DNA from: Metabacillus schmidteae
GTDB lineage: Bacteria; Bacillota; Bacilli; Bacillales; Bacillaceae
Direction of reading: 5' to 3'
Assembly (NCBI RefSeq): GCF_903166545.1
Contig: NZ_CAESCH010000001.1
Coordinates: forward strand, 3,104,001 to 3,168,000
DNA length: 64,000 nt
Below the pieces are notes generated by a model. It was not told the DNA's origin, did not search any database, and was given only the letters and a program-made list of their open reading frames with translations. This document shows positions 19,915 to 30,248 of this stretch, piece after piece (position 1 is the first letter of the stretch; every line of letters starts with the position of its first letter). Position numbers and translations under genes: made by a program.

Positions 19915-20766
19915 ATGAGAAGAATTATTTTATCTACTGAAAGCGGAGCGGATTTACCAAAAGATTTAGCTGACAAGCATTCTGTTCAAGTGGTTCCGAT
20001 GCATGTCATTATGGAGGGTCAGGATTATTTAGATGGTTCGTTACCTGTAGAAGATATTTATGACTATTATGAGCGAACAAAACAGATACCCTCAACAACA
20101 GCTACAAATTCCTACGAATATCAAGCCTTCTTTACGAAGATTCAAGCGGATTTTCCCGATTGTATCATTATTCATATTGGTTATACGTCAAAGGCTTCTT
20201 CTTCTTTCCAAAATGCGGTAAGCGCTGCAGAAGAGTATGATGATATTTATCTAATAGATGCTCTCAACGTTACTGGTGGATTAGCAGCTATAGTCATGTA
20301 TGCTGTATCTCTAGTAGAAGAAGATCCTTCGATTGATCCTGTACAATTAATAGAAAAAGTTCAATCAGTCGTTCCTAAATCAAGGCTTTCTTTCGTTCCA
20401 GGGAACTTGGCATTCTTAAAAGCGGGTGGACGAGTAAGTAATTTTGCTTATATTGGTGGAGCTTTGTTAAAAATAAAGCCCCGTATCGAACTTATAGATG
20501 GAAAGCTTGTTTCAACTAAAAAATATCGAGGTCATATGAGTGTTGTTTCAGAAAAACTTGTACACGATTTTTTAACTCAATATAATATTGATAAAAATCA
20601 ACTTTATTTTCAATACTCAATCGGACTTGATGAAAAAATTAAACAGCGGATGGATGAAATGGCAAAAGAATATGGCTTCAAAAATGTCACTTGGATTCAA
20701 GCCGGCGCAATGATTTCAACCCATGCCGGACCAGGCGGCTTCGGGATTGCAGGATTAGAATTTTGA
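19915..20766 (+). CDS. DegV family fatty-acid-binding protein
   Basis: 283 residues, full length for DegV/FakB. Landmarks include the N-terminal STESGADLP, the TATNS segment near residue 60, and the GNLAFLKAGGRVS stretch. These proteins bind a fatty acid and in FakA/FakB systems present it for phosphorylation, feeding phospholipid synthesis. No kinase gene is adjacent. Alone on the plus strand with GAGGGGG before the ATG, it ends at a REP-like palindrome. Confidence 0.9.
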   Translation: MRRIILSTESGADLPKDLADKHSVQVVPMHVIMEGQDYLDGSLPVEDIYDYYERTKQIPSTTATNSYEYQAFFTKIQADFPDCIIIHIGYTSKASSSFQNAVSAAEEYDDIYLIDALNVTGGLAAIVMYAVSLVEEDPSIDPVQLIEKVQSVVPKSRLSFVPGNLAFLKAGGRVSNFAYIGGALLKIKPRIELIDGKLVSTKKYRGHMSVVSEKLVHDFLTQYNIDKNQLYFQYSIGLDEKIKQRMDEMAKEYGFKNVTWIQAGAMISTHAGPGGFGIAGLEF

Positions 20767-20773
20767 GAAAGAA

Positions 20774-20812
20774 CGAGGTTCGTTGTCTCCTAAAATGGGA
20801 CAACAAACCTCG
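20774..20812. repeat. REP-like palindrome between convergent genes
   Basis: CGAGGTTCGTTGTC and its near-complement GACAACAAACCTCG flank a short loop, giving a stem of about 17 bp with G-U pairs. It carries the TTGTCCC core of the GGGACAG repeat family and may act as a terminator for both convergent genes, though it lacks a T run. Confidence 0.7.
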
Positions 20813-20864
20813 TATAGTCAACCTGTTCAATTTTGTTGCTCTAATTTACATTTATAAAAAGGAT

Positions 20865-23156
20865 TTACCATTTTTTAATCACGTCATTAAGAATTCTTAC
20901 TCCGTAAACTCCGCCTGCGATCTTACCTTCGCTTGAAGTAAACCTTACTTCAATTTTGTCCTTTCCTTCAGTCAAGCTAAATGGAATTTTGTAGGTCACA
21001 TCAAAAAGGTGGTCAGGCATATTGCCTTTCAGCTTTTGCTTACCAATTTCTGTTCCGTTCACAAGAAGGTGAAAATCACGTTCATAATGCTTTCCATCTA
21101 AATGGATATTTCGGTCTCCGCCAAAATAAGTGACATGTAAGTACATTTCTTTTTCTGGCTCGACTGCCATTTCATAGCTGAAAAATCCGTTATCACGGCA
21201 ATCGCGCCAGCCTTTATGAACTAGATTAGTATATCCGGAAAAGGAATTTTCCATGTTAATTGAGTGCTCTACCTCTGGCTGCTGTTCACCAGGCTGGATG
21301 TAATCAACTGTAATTGACTCCAGCTTTTCCGCTTCACTTTTTTCTTCTGTTAAGAAATTCTCGTAAGCTGCTTCGTCCATTAGGTTCCAATACAATGTAT
21401 AGCGCTGATGATGAAGCGCATAAAAAGGAATTAGGGTTAATTTAATGTTTCCAGGCTGTCCGATCGCTTCAGTTTCAAACATTAATGCAGAGCCTTGAAC
21501 AGGTTTTATCCATTTTTTTATATCTGATTCTGCGGTAACGAGTGTTGGGACATTGATTAATGGGTGATTATTTAATTTTAGATGATCTTCTAAAATATCA
21601 GTTTCTGGAAAATTATCTCTTCCTAATGCTCCAGCAAGGACAATCGGTCCATACATAAACGCTACCTTTGTCGCCTCATCCTTTGCCCGATACGTATGAA
21701 GCTCCATTGGAAGGCTGATTTCAATCGTATCATTGGCGTTCCAGCTGCGGCTAATGGATAAATAACCCTCGTCACTAGTACCTTTGAATGTTTCTTCCCC
21801 ATTTACAACTGCTTTTACTTCTCCCGAAACCCAATATGGCACACGGATATGAACCGTTAATGGCTCGTCCTTTGCTTCCAGAATCGTTAATGTTGTATTA
21901 GCAGACTCAGGGGATACCGTTTCTTGTTTTAATTTGATCGTATTGTTATCTAACGTAATTTCTGAAGCAATAAATAAATTTACAAACAAGTCATTATTTT
22001 CTTGATGATAAATACTTCTTGTATAGCGTGCCGGATTTTCCATTCCTGTTCCTGTACAGCACCAGAATGAATCTTCTGCTGAACAATATACTTTGAAATG
22101 CCCGGGCTGTGTTGAAACAAAATAGGTTTTCATCCCTGAATCAGGATCCTGTGATGCGAGAATATGATTGTATAAGGCTTTTTCATAATAATCCATATAC
22201 TCTGCTTTATGTGTCCATTTAAATAAATGCTCAGTGAGCTTCATCATATTATACGTATTACAGGTTTCTGTTGTCGTGACACCAAGTCGTTCAGAATCCT
22301 CAATTCCAAAATGCTCATCTCTGGAATTTCCGCCAATCACATAAGAGCGATGTTTCGTTACTTGATCCCAGAAAAAGATAGCTGCATCACGATAATAGGT
22401 TTCACCAGTGATTTCATAAAGCTTAGCTGCTCCAATGACTTTTGGAATTTGCGTATTGGCATGTTTCCCTTCCAGCTCATCAATCCCCTTTGCTAAAGGA
22501 TCGAGAATTGCCTTTTGACAAAATCTGATCGCAAGGTCAAGATAATCGCGATTGCCAGTAATCAAATACAAGTCTGCCATTGCTTCATTCATGCCGCCAT
22601 GCTCGCAAATCAGCATTCTTTGAAATTCTTCATCTGTTAGATGATCTGTTCCCTTTTTTGCCCAATCTGCGAGTTTGATCACAACTTCAAGAGCCTTTTC
22701 ACTTTGAGCAAGCTGATAGGCATCGATTAGACCGGCATAGATTTTATGAATGCTGTACCATGGAACCCATGAATCACCTAAACTGAAATTTGAAACCTCA
22801 AAGTCACCGCCTGCAAACACCTTATCATAACAATCTCGCGGAAACCCGCTGACATACCCGTCCTTATCAAATGATTGCACATAGGCAAGCTCTTCGATTG
22901 CATAATCCAGCTTTTCCTTTAATTTCTCATCTCCTGTTACCGCATACATTGTAGAAGCAGCAGAAAGCCAGTGTCCGATTGAATGTCCGCTAATTCCCTT
23001 TGTTTCCCAACCGCCATAGCGTGGCTGTTTAGGTGTCAGCGATGCCGCATCATAGCAAGAAGCTACAAGTCGATCAACATTAAGAAACAGTAAATAATCT
23101 TTTCCAATTTCCTGTGAATCTTTGTAAATTCCATTTAACAGTTTTACATCATTCAT
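20865..23156 (-). CDS. GH127 beta-L-arabinofuranosidase
   Basis: 763 residues of the GH127 (former DUF1680) family, which removes beta-L-arabinofuranose with a zinc-bound cysteine nucleophile. Counting from my start, the metal ligands are E297, C299, C366 and C367 (ETCNTYNM and FWCCTGTGMENPARYT), with an acid/base Glu in GIEDSERLG. A barrel (1-400) is followed by beta-sandwich domains. No signal peptide, so cytosolic. Start set at 23156: AAGGTGA sits 8 nt before this ATG. It follows the GH27 gene by 64 bp, probably one operon. Confidence 0.9.
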   Translation of the reverse strand: MNDVKLLNGIYKDSQEIGKDYLLFLNVDRLVASCYDAASLTPKQPRYGGWETKGISGHSIGHWLSAASTMYAVTGDEKLKEKLDYAIEELAYVQSFDKDGYVSGFPRDCYDKVFAGGDFEVSNFSLGDSWVPWYSIHKIYAGLIDAYQLAQSEKALEVVIKLADWAKKGTDHLTDEEFQRMLICEHGGMNEAMADLYLITGNRDYLDLAIRFCQKAILDPLAKGIDELEGKHANTQIPKVIGAAKLYEITGETYYRDAAIFFWDQVTKHRSYVIGGNSRDEHFGIEDSERLGVTTTETCNTYNMMKLTEHLFKWTHKAEYMDYYEKALYNHILASQDPDSGMKTYFVSTQPGHFKVYCSAEDSFWCCTGTGMENPARYTRSIYHQENNDLFVNLFIASEITLDNNTIKLKQETVSPESANTTLTILEAKDEPLTVHIRVPYWVSGEVKAVVNGEETFKGTSDEGYLSISRSWNANDTIEISLPMELHTYRAKDEATKVAFMYGPIVLAGALGRDNFPETDILEDHLKLNNHPLINVPTLVTAESDIKKWIKPVQGSALMFETEAIGQPGNIKLTLIPFYALHHQRYTLYWNLMDEAAYENFLTEEKSEAEKLESITVDYIQPGEQQPEVEHSINMENSFSGYTNLVHKGWRDCRDNGFFSYEMAVEPEKEMYLHVTYFGGDRNIHLDGKHYERDFHLLVNGTEIGKQKLKGNMPDHLFDVTYKIPFSLTEGKDKIEVRFTSSEGKIAGGVYGVRILNDVIKKW

Positions 23157-23220
23157 TTTAATCATCACCTTCTTTTATAGAATAGTTTCGACCCTTTCTA
23201 GTGCTCATTTAGCACCTTAC

Positions 23221-24510
23221 TTACACGGTTATTTTCAATAGAACGGATGAGTGTGGCTCGAGATCATAACCAATCACTTCTTTTACCGAATCTAAATGTT
23301 CATGCTTCCATAAATCTCTTAGCTGTACTTCCTTTGTTGAAGGTAATTCAAGTTGCTCTAATGATACTGATACATTTGTTACTTTTTCACCAATATTAAA
23401 TAATGCGACATATAGGTCTCCATCTTCTCCGTGCGCAGCCCACACAACCTTGTCAGCTTCTCGATACACTTGGCGTGCCCCATGGCTGTTTCTGTGCATA
23501 TGAAGGACTTCCTCATTTGTCAGTAATGACAATGTCCAGTCATCGTTATCACGAAGTTCACCGCCAAACATCAGTGGTGAGCGGAATATGGACCATAATG
23601 TCATCATCGTGACCTGCTCATCCTTCGTAAACCTTGTGTAACGGTCACTTGCCCCTCCGTCTACTGATCGAATTCCGATATGTCCTAATGGCAGTATGTC
23701 TGCATCCGGCCAGTAGCCCGGACCGATATTTTTACTCCATTTATAACAACGTTCAAACATGTTATACAGCAAATCCCAAAGATCCCAAAAATCATCTGTC
23801 ATTCGCCACATGTTTGCATTTTCTTCGAATAAGCCTGCATGCTCAAGTGGTGCTGGACCAGGAGAAAGACTCAATACCATTGGACGACCGCATCGATCTA
23901 TTGCTTTTCGAATCATTTTGATTTCCTCTGTATGTGTGCTATAAAGCTTTGAGTCTGCAATATCATCGACCTTAACAAAATCCACTTCCCACTCTGCATA
24001 TAGCTGAAACAGAGAATCATAGTAGTTTTGAGCCCCTTCCTTTGAGGAGTCAATACCATACATATCTGTATTCCATGGACAAATCGAATTAGGGTGGGCA
24101 ATATCTCTTGCTGTTACATCTGTTCCTGCTATTTTCATATTCTGATGGACTGCCTGACGGGGAATTCCTCTCATAATATGAATGCCAAATTTCAAACCAA
24201 GTTTATGTACATAATCAGCTAATGGCTTAAAACCTTTACCATCCTTTGCTGACGGGAAGCGATTCACAGCAGGAACCAATCGAGAATACTCATCAATTTC
24301 CAAAGGCACAAATGGTCGATAAGCAGAAGAAACAGCACCCGGCTCTGACCATTGGATATCAACAACCACATACTCCCAGCCAAATTGTTTTAAATGCTCT
24401 GCCATATAATCTGCATTTCCCTTTACTTCATCCTCTGTAACTGTCGCTCCATAACAATCCCAGCTATTCCACCCCATTGGAGGTGTTAATGCATATTGAT
24501 GATGTTTCAT
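23221..24510 (-). CDS. GH27 alpha-galactosidase
   Basis: 429 residues of clan GH-D. The N-terminal TPPMGWNSWDCYG signature, the nucleophile D182 in FVKVDD and the acid/base Asp at 239/240 in WRMTDDFWD are present; a C-terminal beta-sandwich follows from about 330. No signal peptide. It would release terminal alpha-galactose (or, in some members, beta-L-arabinopyranose) from imported oligosaccharides. It is the first gene of an operon with the GH127 enzyme and is divergent from the YesL-like gene, whose promoter carries an AraR-like box. Confidence 0.9.
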   Translation of the reverse strand: MKHHQYALTPPMGWNSWDCYGATVTEDEVKGNADYMAEHLKQFGWEYVVVDIQWSEPGAVSSAYRPFVPLEIDEYSRLVPAVNRFPSAKDGKGFKPLADYVHKLGLKFGIHIMRGIPRQAVHQNMKIAGTDVTARDIAHPNSICPWNTDMYGIDSSKEGAQNYYDSLFQLYAEWEVDFVKVDDIADSKLYSTHTEEIKMIRKAIDRCGRPMVLSLSPGPAPLEHAGLFEENANMWRMTDDFWDLWDLLYNMFERCYKWSKNIGPGYWPDADILPLGHIGIRSVDGGASDRYTRFTKDEQVTMMTLWSIFRSPLMFGGELRDNDDWTLSLLTNEEVLHMHRNSHGARQVYREADKVVWAAHGEDGDLYVALFNIGEKVTNVSVSLEQLELPSTKEVQLRDLWKHEHLDSVKEVIGYDLEPHSSVLLKITV

Positions 24511-24730
24511 GTATTTTTCCTGCCCTTCCTTTTTTTATTGGTTAAAAGGTGTACGATAAGAATCAATTGGTTGAATCGGTTTCGGCGGGGTCTGAACTTG
24601 ATGAAAAAAAAGGAAGCGAATTGGATCTGTATCAATCTCTTAATCTATTAGCAAAACACCCGATAGTAAAGCGCTAACATTTTTTTGTTACAATTAACTT
24701 GAACGGATATGATACATTTCCAACTATCTG

Positions 24731-24755
24731 TGGTATACTATTTGTACGTACATAT
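24731..24755 (+). promoter_or_regulatory. Extended -10 promoter overlapped by AraR-like operator
   Basis: TGGTATACT (24731-24739) is an extended -10 on the plus strand. The next 16 bases (24740-24755) match the B. subtilis AraR box ATTTGTACGTACAAAT at 15 of 16 positions. An arabinose-type repressor bound here would block the start of the YesL-like transcript and perhaps also the divergent glycosidase operon. Confidence 0.7.
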
Positions 24756-24920
24756 AGATTATGAGAAAATTCTGTATTTGTCAAGGGTTTATGGGTTCCT
24801 TCTTCGTTCTCTTTTATTCTATTGGAATTATTGTTTAAGTCCTATAAATCCTACTTCGCTTTTTATCTGCTATCATTATTTTTAAAGCGCTTTCTTAAAC
24901 TATTAACAGGGGGAAAATCA

Positions 24921-25574
24921 ATGAAAAATGTGACAAGTTGGTACATCCGATTTGGAGAATGGACGTTTCATTTATTCGTCCTTAATCTATTATGGTGTTT
25001 ATTTTCAGTTCTGGGACTTTTTGCTTTTGGTATTTTCCCGGCCACAGTTGCCATGTTTGCTGTTATGAGAAAATTAATAATGTCACAAGATGATGTTCCA
25101 ATGGTAAAGCTGTTCTGGCAAACATTTAAAGCTGAATTTCTTAAATCAAATTTAATTGGCTATCTCTTTTCCATTGGTGGATTTATCTTGTATGTTAATA
25201 TAAGAGTTTTACAACAATTGGATTCAAATGTTATTAATCTTGCATTTATCATCCTCACATTTATTTTAGCATTTCTTTATTTATTGACTTACCTATATGT
25301 ATTCCCTGTTTTTGTTCATTTTCATTTGAAAACAAGAGATTATATAAAGTATGCCTTTATTCTTAGTATTGGTAAGCCATTACAATCAGTTCTTATGATT
25401 CTCACCTTGTGTGTTGCCCTGTTTTTATACATCAAGCTTCCTGGTATCATTCCTGTTTTTGGCGTAAGTCTATTCTGCTATATTATTATGAAAATTTCTG
25501 TTGCTTCGTTTCCGGCAATCGATTCGAGTCAGTATCAGGCAGAGCAGTCCTTAACCGCTCTTTCAGACCGTTAG
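24921..25574 (+). CDS. YesL-like DUF624 membrane protein
   Basis: 217 residues with four to five predicted membrane helices and the WYIRFGEWTFHLFVLNLLW opening typical of DUF624/YesL. The family is repeatedly found beside sugar ABC transporters and polysaccharide-degrading enzymes, but has no defined biochemical role. Start set at 24921, with GGGGGAAA before it; the longer reading frame upstream has no ribosome site. It stands between the GH27 operon and the LplABC-like transporter. A cre-like AAAGCGCTTT lies in its leader at about 24885-24895. Confidence 0.85.
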   Translation: MKNVTSWYIRFGEWTFHLFVLNLLWCLFSVLGLFAFGIFPATVAMFAVMRKLIMSQDDVPMVKLFWQTFKAEFLKSNLIGYLFSIGGFILYVNIRVLQQLDSNVINLAFIILTFILAFLYLLTYLYVFPVFVHFHLKTRDYIKYAFILSIGKPLQSVLMILTLCVALFLYIKLPGIIPVFGVSLFCYIIMKISVASFPAIDSSQYQAEQSLTALSDR

Positions 25575-25592
25575 AAAGATAAGACACAAAAG

Positions 25593-25624
25593 ACGCATTT
25601 GGATATTATTCCAAATGCGTTTTT
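25593..25624 (+). terminator. Rho-independent terminator after YesL-like gene
   Basis: An 11-bp perfect stem (25593-25603 with 25610-25620), 6-nt loop and TTTTT tail. It lies between convergent genes and could also serve the minus-strand transporter operon. Confidence 0.85.
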
Positions 25625-25666
25625 GCGGTATCTCTTTTCATAAAAGTACGAATAAGCTTCATTCAA

Positions 25667-26560
25667 TTAGCCTTTGACAGACCCTATCATAACCCCTTTT
25701 TCAAAATACTTTTGTAAAAACGGATAAACAACTAAAATGGGTAACGTTGAAACAATGATAACTCCGTACTTAATTTGATCTGCATATCGTTGAGCATAGC
25801 CGCTTCCCGTACTTCCGGCACCCTCAGCGAATACTTGGTTCGAAATCAGAATATCCCTTAATACAATTTGCAATGGCTGCAAGCTGTAATCACGAATGTA
25901 AATCAATCCCGTAAAGAAGTCATTCCAATGCCATACCAGGTAATAAAGACCGATAACCGAAATGACAGCTTTTGATAAAGGCAATACGATTTTCGAGAAA
26001 AATTTAAAGTGATTACAACCATCCATAATCGCTGCTTCATACATTTCATGAGGAATTGTACTTTCAAAAAATGTTCTCGTAATAATGAGGTTAAAGACAT
26101 TGACAGTAACAGGGTTAAAGATAAATACCCACATCGTATCAATCATATTTAAGTCTTTCATTAATAGATAAGTAGGGATTAGCCCACCATTAAAAAACAT
26201 TGTGAAAACAAAGAAAAACATTAATGGACGTCTAGCTCTAAATTCTTTTCTTGATAGGGCATAAGCCGCCGGTAACGTGAATAGCAGGTTAACAAAAGTT
26301 CCTCCTAATGCATAAATCATTGTATTTCGATATCCGACCCAGATTCTTGTGTCCTGAAAGATTTCCTGATAGCCGAAAAGACTAAAGCCTTTTGGAAATA
26401 ATAAAACTTTTCCTGTAGCTACAAGGGTTGAATCACTGACTGAGGCAATGACGACAAAATATAAAGGATAGGCTACCACTAAAAATACCAAGGCACAAAT
26501 TGTATAGACAAACATATCGAAAATTTTGTCAGAGTTAAATTTAGTCTTTGGAAAATCCAT
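25667..26560 (-). CDS. Carbohydrate ABC transporter permease, LplC-like
   Basis: 297 residues with six membrane helices and the EAA-type cytoplasmic loop (MYEAAIMDGCNHFKFFSKIVLP). The long C-terminal GVMIGSVKG ending is typical of LplC/YtcP-class permeases that import oligosaccharides. Last gene of the minus-strand operon binding protein, LplB-like, LplC-like. No ATPase gene is present, so it presumably uses a shared MsmX-type ATPase. Confidence 0.9.
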   Translation of the reverse strand: MDFPKTKFNSDKIFDMFVYTICALVFLVVAYPLYFVVIASVSDSTLVATGKVLLFPKGFSLFGYQEIFQDTRIWVGYRNTMIYALGGTFVNLLFTLPAAYALSRKEFRARRPLMFFFVFTMFFNGGLIPTYLLMKDLNMIDTMWVFIFNPVTVNVFNLIITRTFFESTIPHEMYEAAIMDGCNHFKFFSKIVLPLSKAVISVIGLYYLVWHWNDFFTGLIYIRDYSLQPLQIVLRDILISNQVFAEGAGSTGSGYAQRYADQIKYGVIIVSTLPILVVYPFLQKYFEKGVMIGSVKG

Positions 26561-26602
26561 GACCTTCCCTCCTTGCAGATTACTAGATTTTTAGACAGGT
26601 CC

Positions 26603-27571
26603 TTACCACAAGCTAATTCTTGACGTTCTTTTCGCAATATAATTCATCAGTAACAATAATGAGAAGTTAATAACAGTATTAAATAAGCCAATGGCTGCTG
26701 CATAACTAAATTGATTCGAAATAATACCGATTTTATAAACATAGGTTTCAATTACTTCTGAAACAGGAAGGTTTAACGAATTTTGCATTAAGAATATTTT
26801 TTCAAAGCCTGTACTAATAATATGTCCCATGTTAAGAATGAGTAGAATGATCACAGTTGGGATGATCGCTGGTAATTCGACATTTCGAATAATTTGCCAT
26901 CTGTTAGCTCCATCAATCTTCGCAGCATCATATAATTGCGGATCCACACTGGAGAGCGCAGCCAAATAAATAATACTGTTCCATCCAACATGCTGCCAAA
27001 CGTCTGAAAGCACATAGACAGGTACAAATGTACTTGTAGAAGCTAATAGGTTTAAATCTGCAAAGCCTAAATTTTTCACTAAAAGCCCGATTATACCGGT
27101 ATTAGGTGACAACAGTACATTTAATAATCCAACCAATACGACGATTGAGATAAAGTGTGGCAAATAGACCGTCGTTTGAAGGATCTTTTTCCCTCTTTTC
27201 CAGCGAATTTGGTTTATCAATAAAGCCAAAATAATTGGTGCTGGAAAACCTACGATAATTGTTGTTAAGCTAATAGCAATTGTGTTCCTCAACAGGTCAG
27301 TGAACATATGGCTATTAATAAATTGCTCAAAGTATTTGAACCCTACCCATTCTCCCCCGGTAAGCCCGGCCGTAAAGTCATATTCACGGAAAGCCAATTG
27401 AATTCCGTACATTGGGATATAGTTAAAAATCAATACACATATTACAGCAGGAAGAACTAACAGCCAAAGCTGGTAATCACGCTTAAACGTATTAAAAATG
27501 GTTTTCTTTTTTGCCGTAGGAAGAGCCGTCATATTATTTGTTTTTTCGGTTTGAGAGTTTATAAAGGCCAT
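26603..27571 (-). CDS. Carbohydrate ABC transporter permease, LplB-like
   Basis: 322 residues with a cytosolic N-terminus of about 35 residues, six membrane helices and an EAA loop (LYDAAKIDGANRWQIIRNVELP). The family pairs with LplC-type permeases in group CUT1 importers of plant-derived oligosaccharides. It is 42 bp ahead of the second permease, and about 200 bp after the binding protein with a long-range inverted repeat between. Confidence 0.9.
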   Translation of the reverse strand: MAFINSQTEKTNNMTALPTAKKKTIFNTFKRDYQLWLLVLPAVICVLIFNYIPMYGIQLAFREYDFTAGLTGGEWVGFKYFEQFINSHMFTDLLRNTIAISLTTIIVGFPAPIILALLINQIRWKRGKKILQTTVYLPHFISIVVLVGLLNVLLSPNTGIIGLLVKNLGFADLNLLASTSTFVPVYVLSDVWQHVGWNSIIYLAALSSVDPQLYDAAKIDGANRWQIIRNVELPAIIPTVIILLILNMGHIISTGFEKIFLMQNSLNLPVSEVIETYVYKIGIISNQFSYAAAIGLFNTVINFSLLLLMNYIAKRTSRISLW

Positions 27572-27599
27572 AAATAAATTCTCCTTTATTATGAAAGAT

Positions 27600-27721
27600 G
27601 AGGTTGACTATAAAAACAAAGAATACAGCCAGTTCCTCCAACACATTATATAGTCTCCTAATAGATTAGAAGATACATATATATATGTTAAGAATAGGAC
27701 AGCTCCTTTTAAGTCAACCTC
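27600..27721 (-). repeat. Long-range inverted repeat between binding protein and permease genes
   Basis: GAGGTTGACT (27600-27609) and AGTCAACCTC (27712-27721) are perfect complements 102 nt apart, with a smaller AT palindrome (27675-27688) inside. On the mRNA this could form a stem after the binding-protein stop codon that limits read-through or protects the upstream message. Confidence 0.45.
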
Positions 27722-27772
27722 CTCTTCCAAATTATTTATTTACTTTTTGCTTAAAACGATCTTTTCTACCGT

Positions 27773-29392
27773 TTATTCCACTTTGGCTTTGTACTCGTCG
27801 AAATATTTCTGGGTGATTTCCAAGTTTGATGGAAGTCCAATTTGATTCATTTTCTCGACATATGCATCCCATTCAGCATCAATGCCGCCTTCTGTTACCC
27901 ATTTAGCGAAGTTCGCCATCGCTAAGTTCATTAGCTCTGTATTGACAAGGCTCATTTTATTATTGTCTTCTTCCGAATATTTCAAGAAGGTTCCAGGTAA
28001 GACATCGTTTTTCGTATCAACCGAGTCTAGTGCAGTTTGCAAGGCTTCTGTTTGCTTACCCACTGATTGCATGTCTGTACCTAGCGTAAGATTCACAGAA
28101 TCTGAGATATACATTGGACCATTATCAGCCCATGTAGAGGTCCACTTCCAAGTACCTGGATCCATTTTTTCATCTTCCGGCGGAAGGACAGTGTAGCTAC
28201 CGTCTCCATTATCCTTAATATTAGGTCCTATAGAACCAAATAATACTTGCATGCTCACTTCAGAATCATATAATTCATTAATAAACTTCATTGCAGCTTC
28301 TTTATTTTTCGTTTGTGAAGACATTTGGATCATATTAACTCCATAGTTTAAGTCATTGTAGTCATATGACCATGATGGCTCGACTGTACTGCTCTCATCC
28401 ACTTTTAATGGTGCAAGAGTCGTATATTGATCTGCTAATTCATTACCAAATCTGTCTGATAGCTCCCAACCATACGTATATCCAACCTTTGCCTGATCAC
28501 CTTCACCGCGCGCAACAGACTGGAATTTCGTATAATCCTGAGTAAATGCTTCAGCACTTATCAGTTTATCTTTCCAGAGCTTATTTAAAAACTCAACCAT
28601 TTCTTTATACCGCTCGTCTACAAAAAAGTTTTTCACTTCACCATCTTCAGCAAAATAGCCTTGACCGCCTCCACCAGCAATCGTCATACCTGTGCTTCCA
28701 AGTAAGACTGTAGGCTGGAAGAAACCAAATCCACCTGTTCCAACTGGCGCAAAATCCATTGGAATTTCATCATTTGGATCTCCATTTCCATTTGCATCTT
28801 CTTCTTTAAACGCTTTCAAAACCTCATATAACTCATCCCATGTTTTTGGTTGCTCAAGCCCTAAATTATCGAGCCATTGTTGATTGATGAATTGTCTTGT
28901 AGCCGTATCAGGCCAAAATCTTTGATACTTAGGCAATCCATAAATCTCACCATTCAGCTGGGAAGCAATTACTTTTGATTCTGGTTTTTCTTCAAACATT
29001 TTCTGAATATTTGGTCCGTGCTCTTCAATTAACGGTGTTAAGTCTTCAAATAATCCCTTGAATTTCGAAAAATCTGCATCTGTAATGGCATTCGGTCCAA
29101 CAATTAAATCAGGAATGTCTCCGCCAGCAAGCATAGCACCTTTTTTCTGATCCCAATCGGCCGTTACCTCTTCCCATTTAATATCTACACCAGCACGCTT
29201 TTCCGCTTCTTCCAACCATTCCATATCGTTTACATCTTTCGTTAATGGATGCTTCGTAATAAGACCAGTTAAAACAACTCGACCATCTTCTGTTTTCTCC
29301 GGCTCCTTACTCGTTTTATCGCTACAGGCAGCCAGCGTAGTTGCGGCCAAACAAGATGTTATCAATATCGACACTAATTTTTTCTTTTTCAC
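27773..29392 (-). CDS. Sugar ABC transporter substrate-binding lipoprotein, LplA-like
   Basis: 539 residues with a lipoprotein signal (KKKK, hydrophobic stretch, LAAC with Cys23) and a large family 1 type binding domain, the usual size for LplA-class oligosaccharide receptors. It starts at a GTG (29390-29392) behind AGGGGG. First gene of the importer operon with two permeases. A perfect cre lies about 320 bp upstream, so glucose repression is expected. The surrounding glycosidases suggest an arabinose- or galactose-containing oligosaccharide as ligand (inference). Confidence 0.9.
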   Translation of the reverse strand: MKKKKLVSILITSCLAATTLAACSDKTSKEPEKTEDGRVVLTGLITKHPLTKDVNDMEWLEEAEKRAGVDIKWEEVTADWDQKKGAMLAGGDIPDLIVGPNAITDADFSKFKGLFEDLTPLIEEHGPNIQKMFEEKPESKVIASQLNGEIYGLPKYQRFWPDTATRQFINQQWLDNLGLEQPKTWDELYEVLKAFKEEDANGNGDPNDEIPMDFAPVGTGGFGFFQPTVLLGSTGMTIAGGGGQGYFAEDGEVKNFFVDERYKEMVEFLNKLWKDKLISAEAFTQDYTKFQSVARGEGDQAKVGYTYGWELSDRFGNELADQYTTLAPLKVDESSTVEPSWSYDYNDLNYGVNMIQMSSQTKNKEAAMKFINELYDSEVSMQVLFGSIGPNIKDNGDGSYTVLPPEDEKMDPGTWKWTSTWADNGPMYISDSVNLTLGTDMQSVGKQTEALQTALDSVDTKNDVLPGTFLKYSEEDNNKMSLVNTELMNLAMANFAKWVTEGGIDAEWDAYVEKMNQIGLPSNLEITQKYFDEYKAKVE

Positions 29393-29712
29393 TGTAACTT
29401 CCCCCTGACCATGTTTTTTAAAAGAGCTTCGCTAAGACATGAAATTTACCTTGCCATTTGTCCTATAACTAATCTGGAATTATGCTAGCAGGACAGGATA
29501 TTGTTGATGCTGGTTAATTTTCAAACCTACTGAAACTATCAAATAAACAACAAACACGTTTTGTTACACAAACATAAATCCGTATTAATGACACGAAAAT
29601 GTTGGTGTCATCGGGTAAGATTAACAGAATTTTGATGTTTTACGATTAAAACATCCCCCCTTTTTTAATAGTATCGTCCTAATAACTTAGTAAATTAGCA
29701 AAAACATTTTTC

Positions 29713-29727
29713 TGTTAACGCTTACAT
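29713..29727 (-). promoter_or_regulatory. Perfect cre site
   Basis: On the minus strand ATGTAAGCGTTAACA agrees with every fixed position of the CcpA consensus WTGNAANCGNWNNCA. It lies upstream of the LplA-like transporter operon. Confidence 0.75.
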
Positions 29728-29801
29728 TTATGTGAGCATTTTACAGTTATTTAATTCCTAAGTTACAATAGAACAACATACATAAATTACATCCACCCCA
29801 T

Positions 29802-29817
29802 TGTTGTACGAACGAAT
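29802..29817. promoter_or_regulatory. AraR-like box
   Basis: TGTTGTACGAACGAAT agrees with ATTTGTACGTACAAAT at 12 of 16 positions, including the GTACG core. It is upstream of the LplA-like operon. Confidence 0.45.
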
Positions 29818-30248
29818 AAACCATCATAAATGCACGGATTAAATATGTACGTATGTGCAAGTATAATCTAATTATATTGAATGTTCAGACTTTTTTCAAT
29901 GACAAAAATTTTATTTTTATGAATATAACATGTGCCTACATGTTTACCTTCTTTTCCATCAAGGATTTAAAAGCTTTAAGAATTAATTGTTTTCAATGAA
30001 AAATGTTAAATAAATGCTTATTTTATACACAATGATAAGGGAAAAGGTCTATTTTACTTTTATACTACTCCTCTAACGCTAATGCTTAATTTGTTTCCTA
30101 CACTCTATAGTTCCGGACAAGTTCGCTCTGCTTTTCGATTAAATGAAACAGTCATTACATATTTAAGAACTTGAATTAAGGCTGCTCTAATATGGTAGGT
30201 TACATTGTTGACTAATTTAAGGCATAAAGACTTAATGGATCTTGCCCT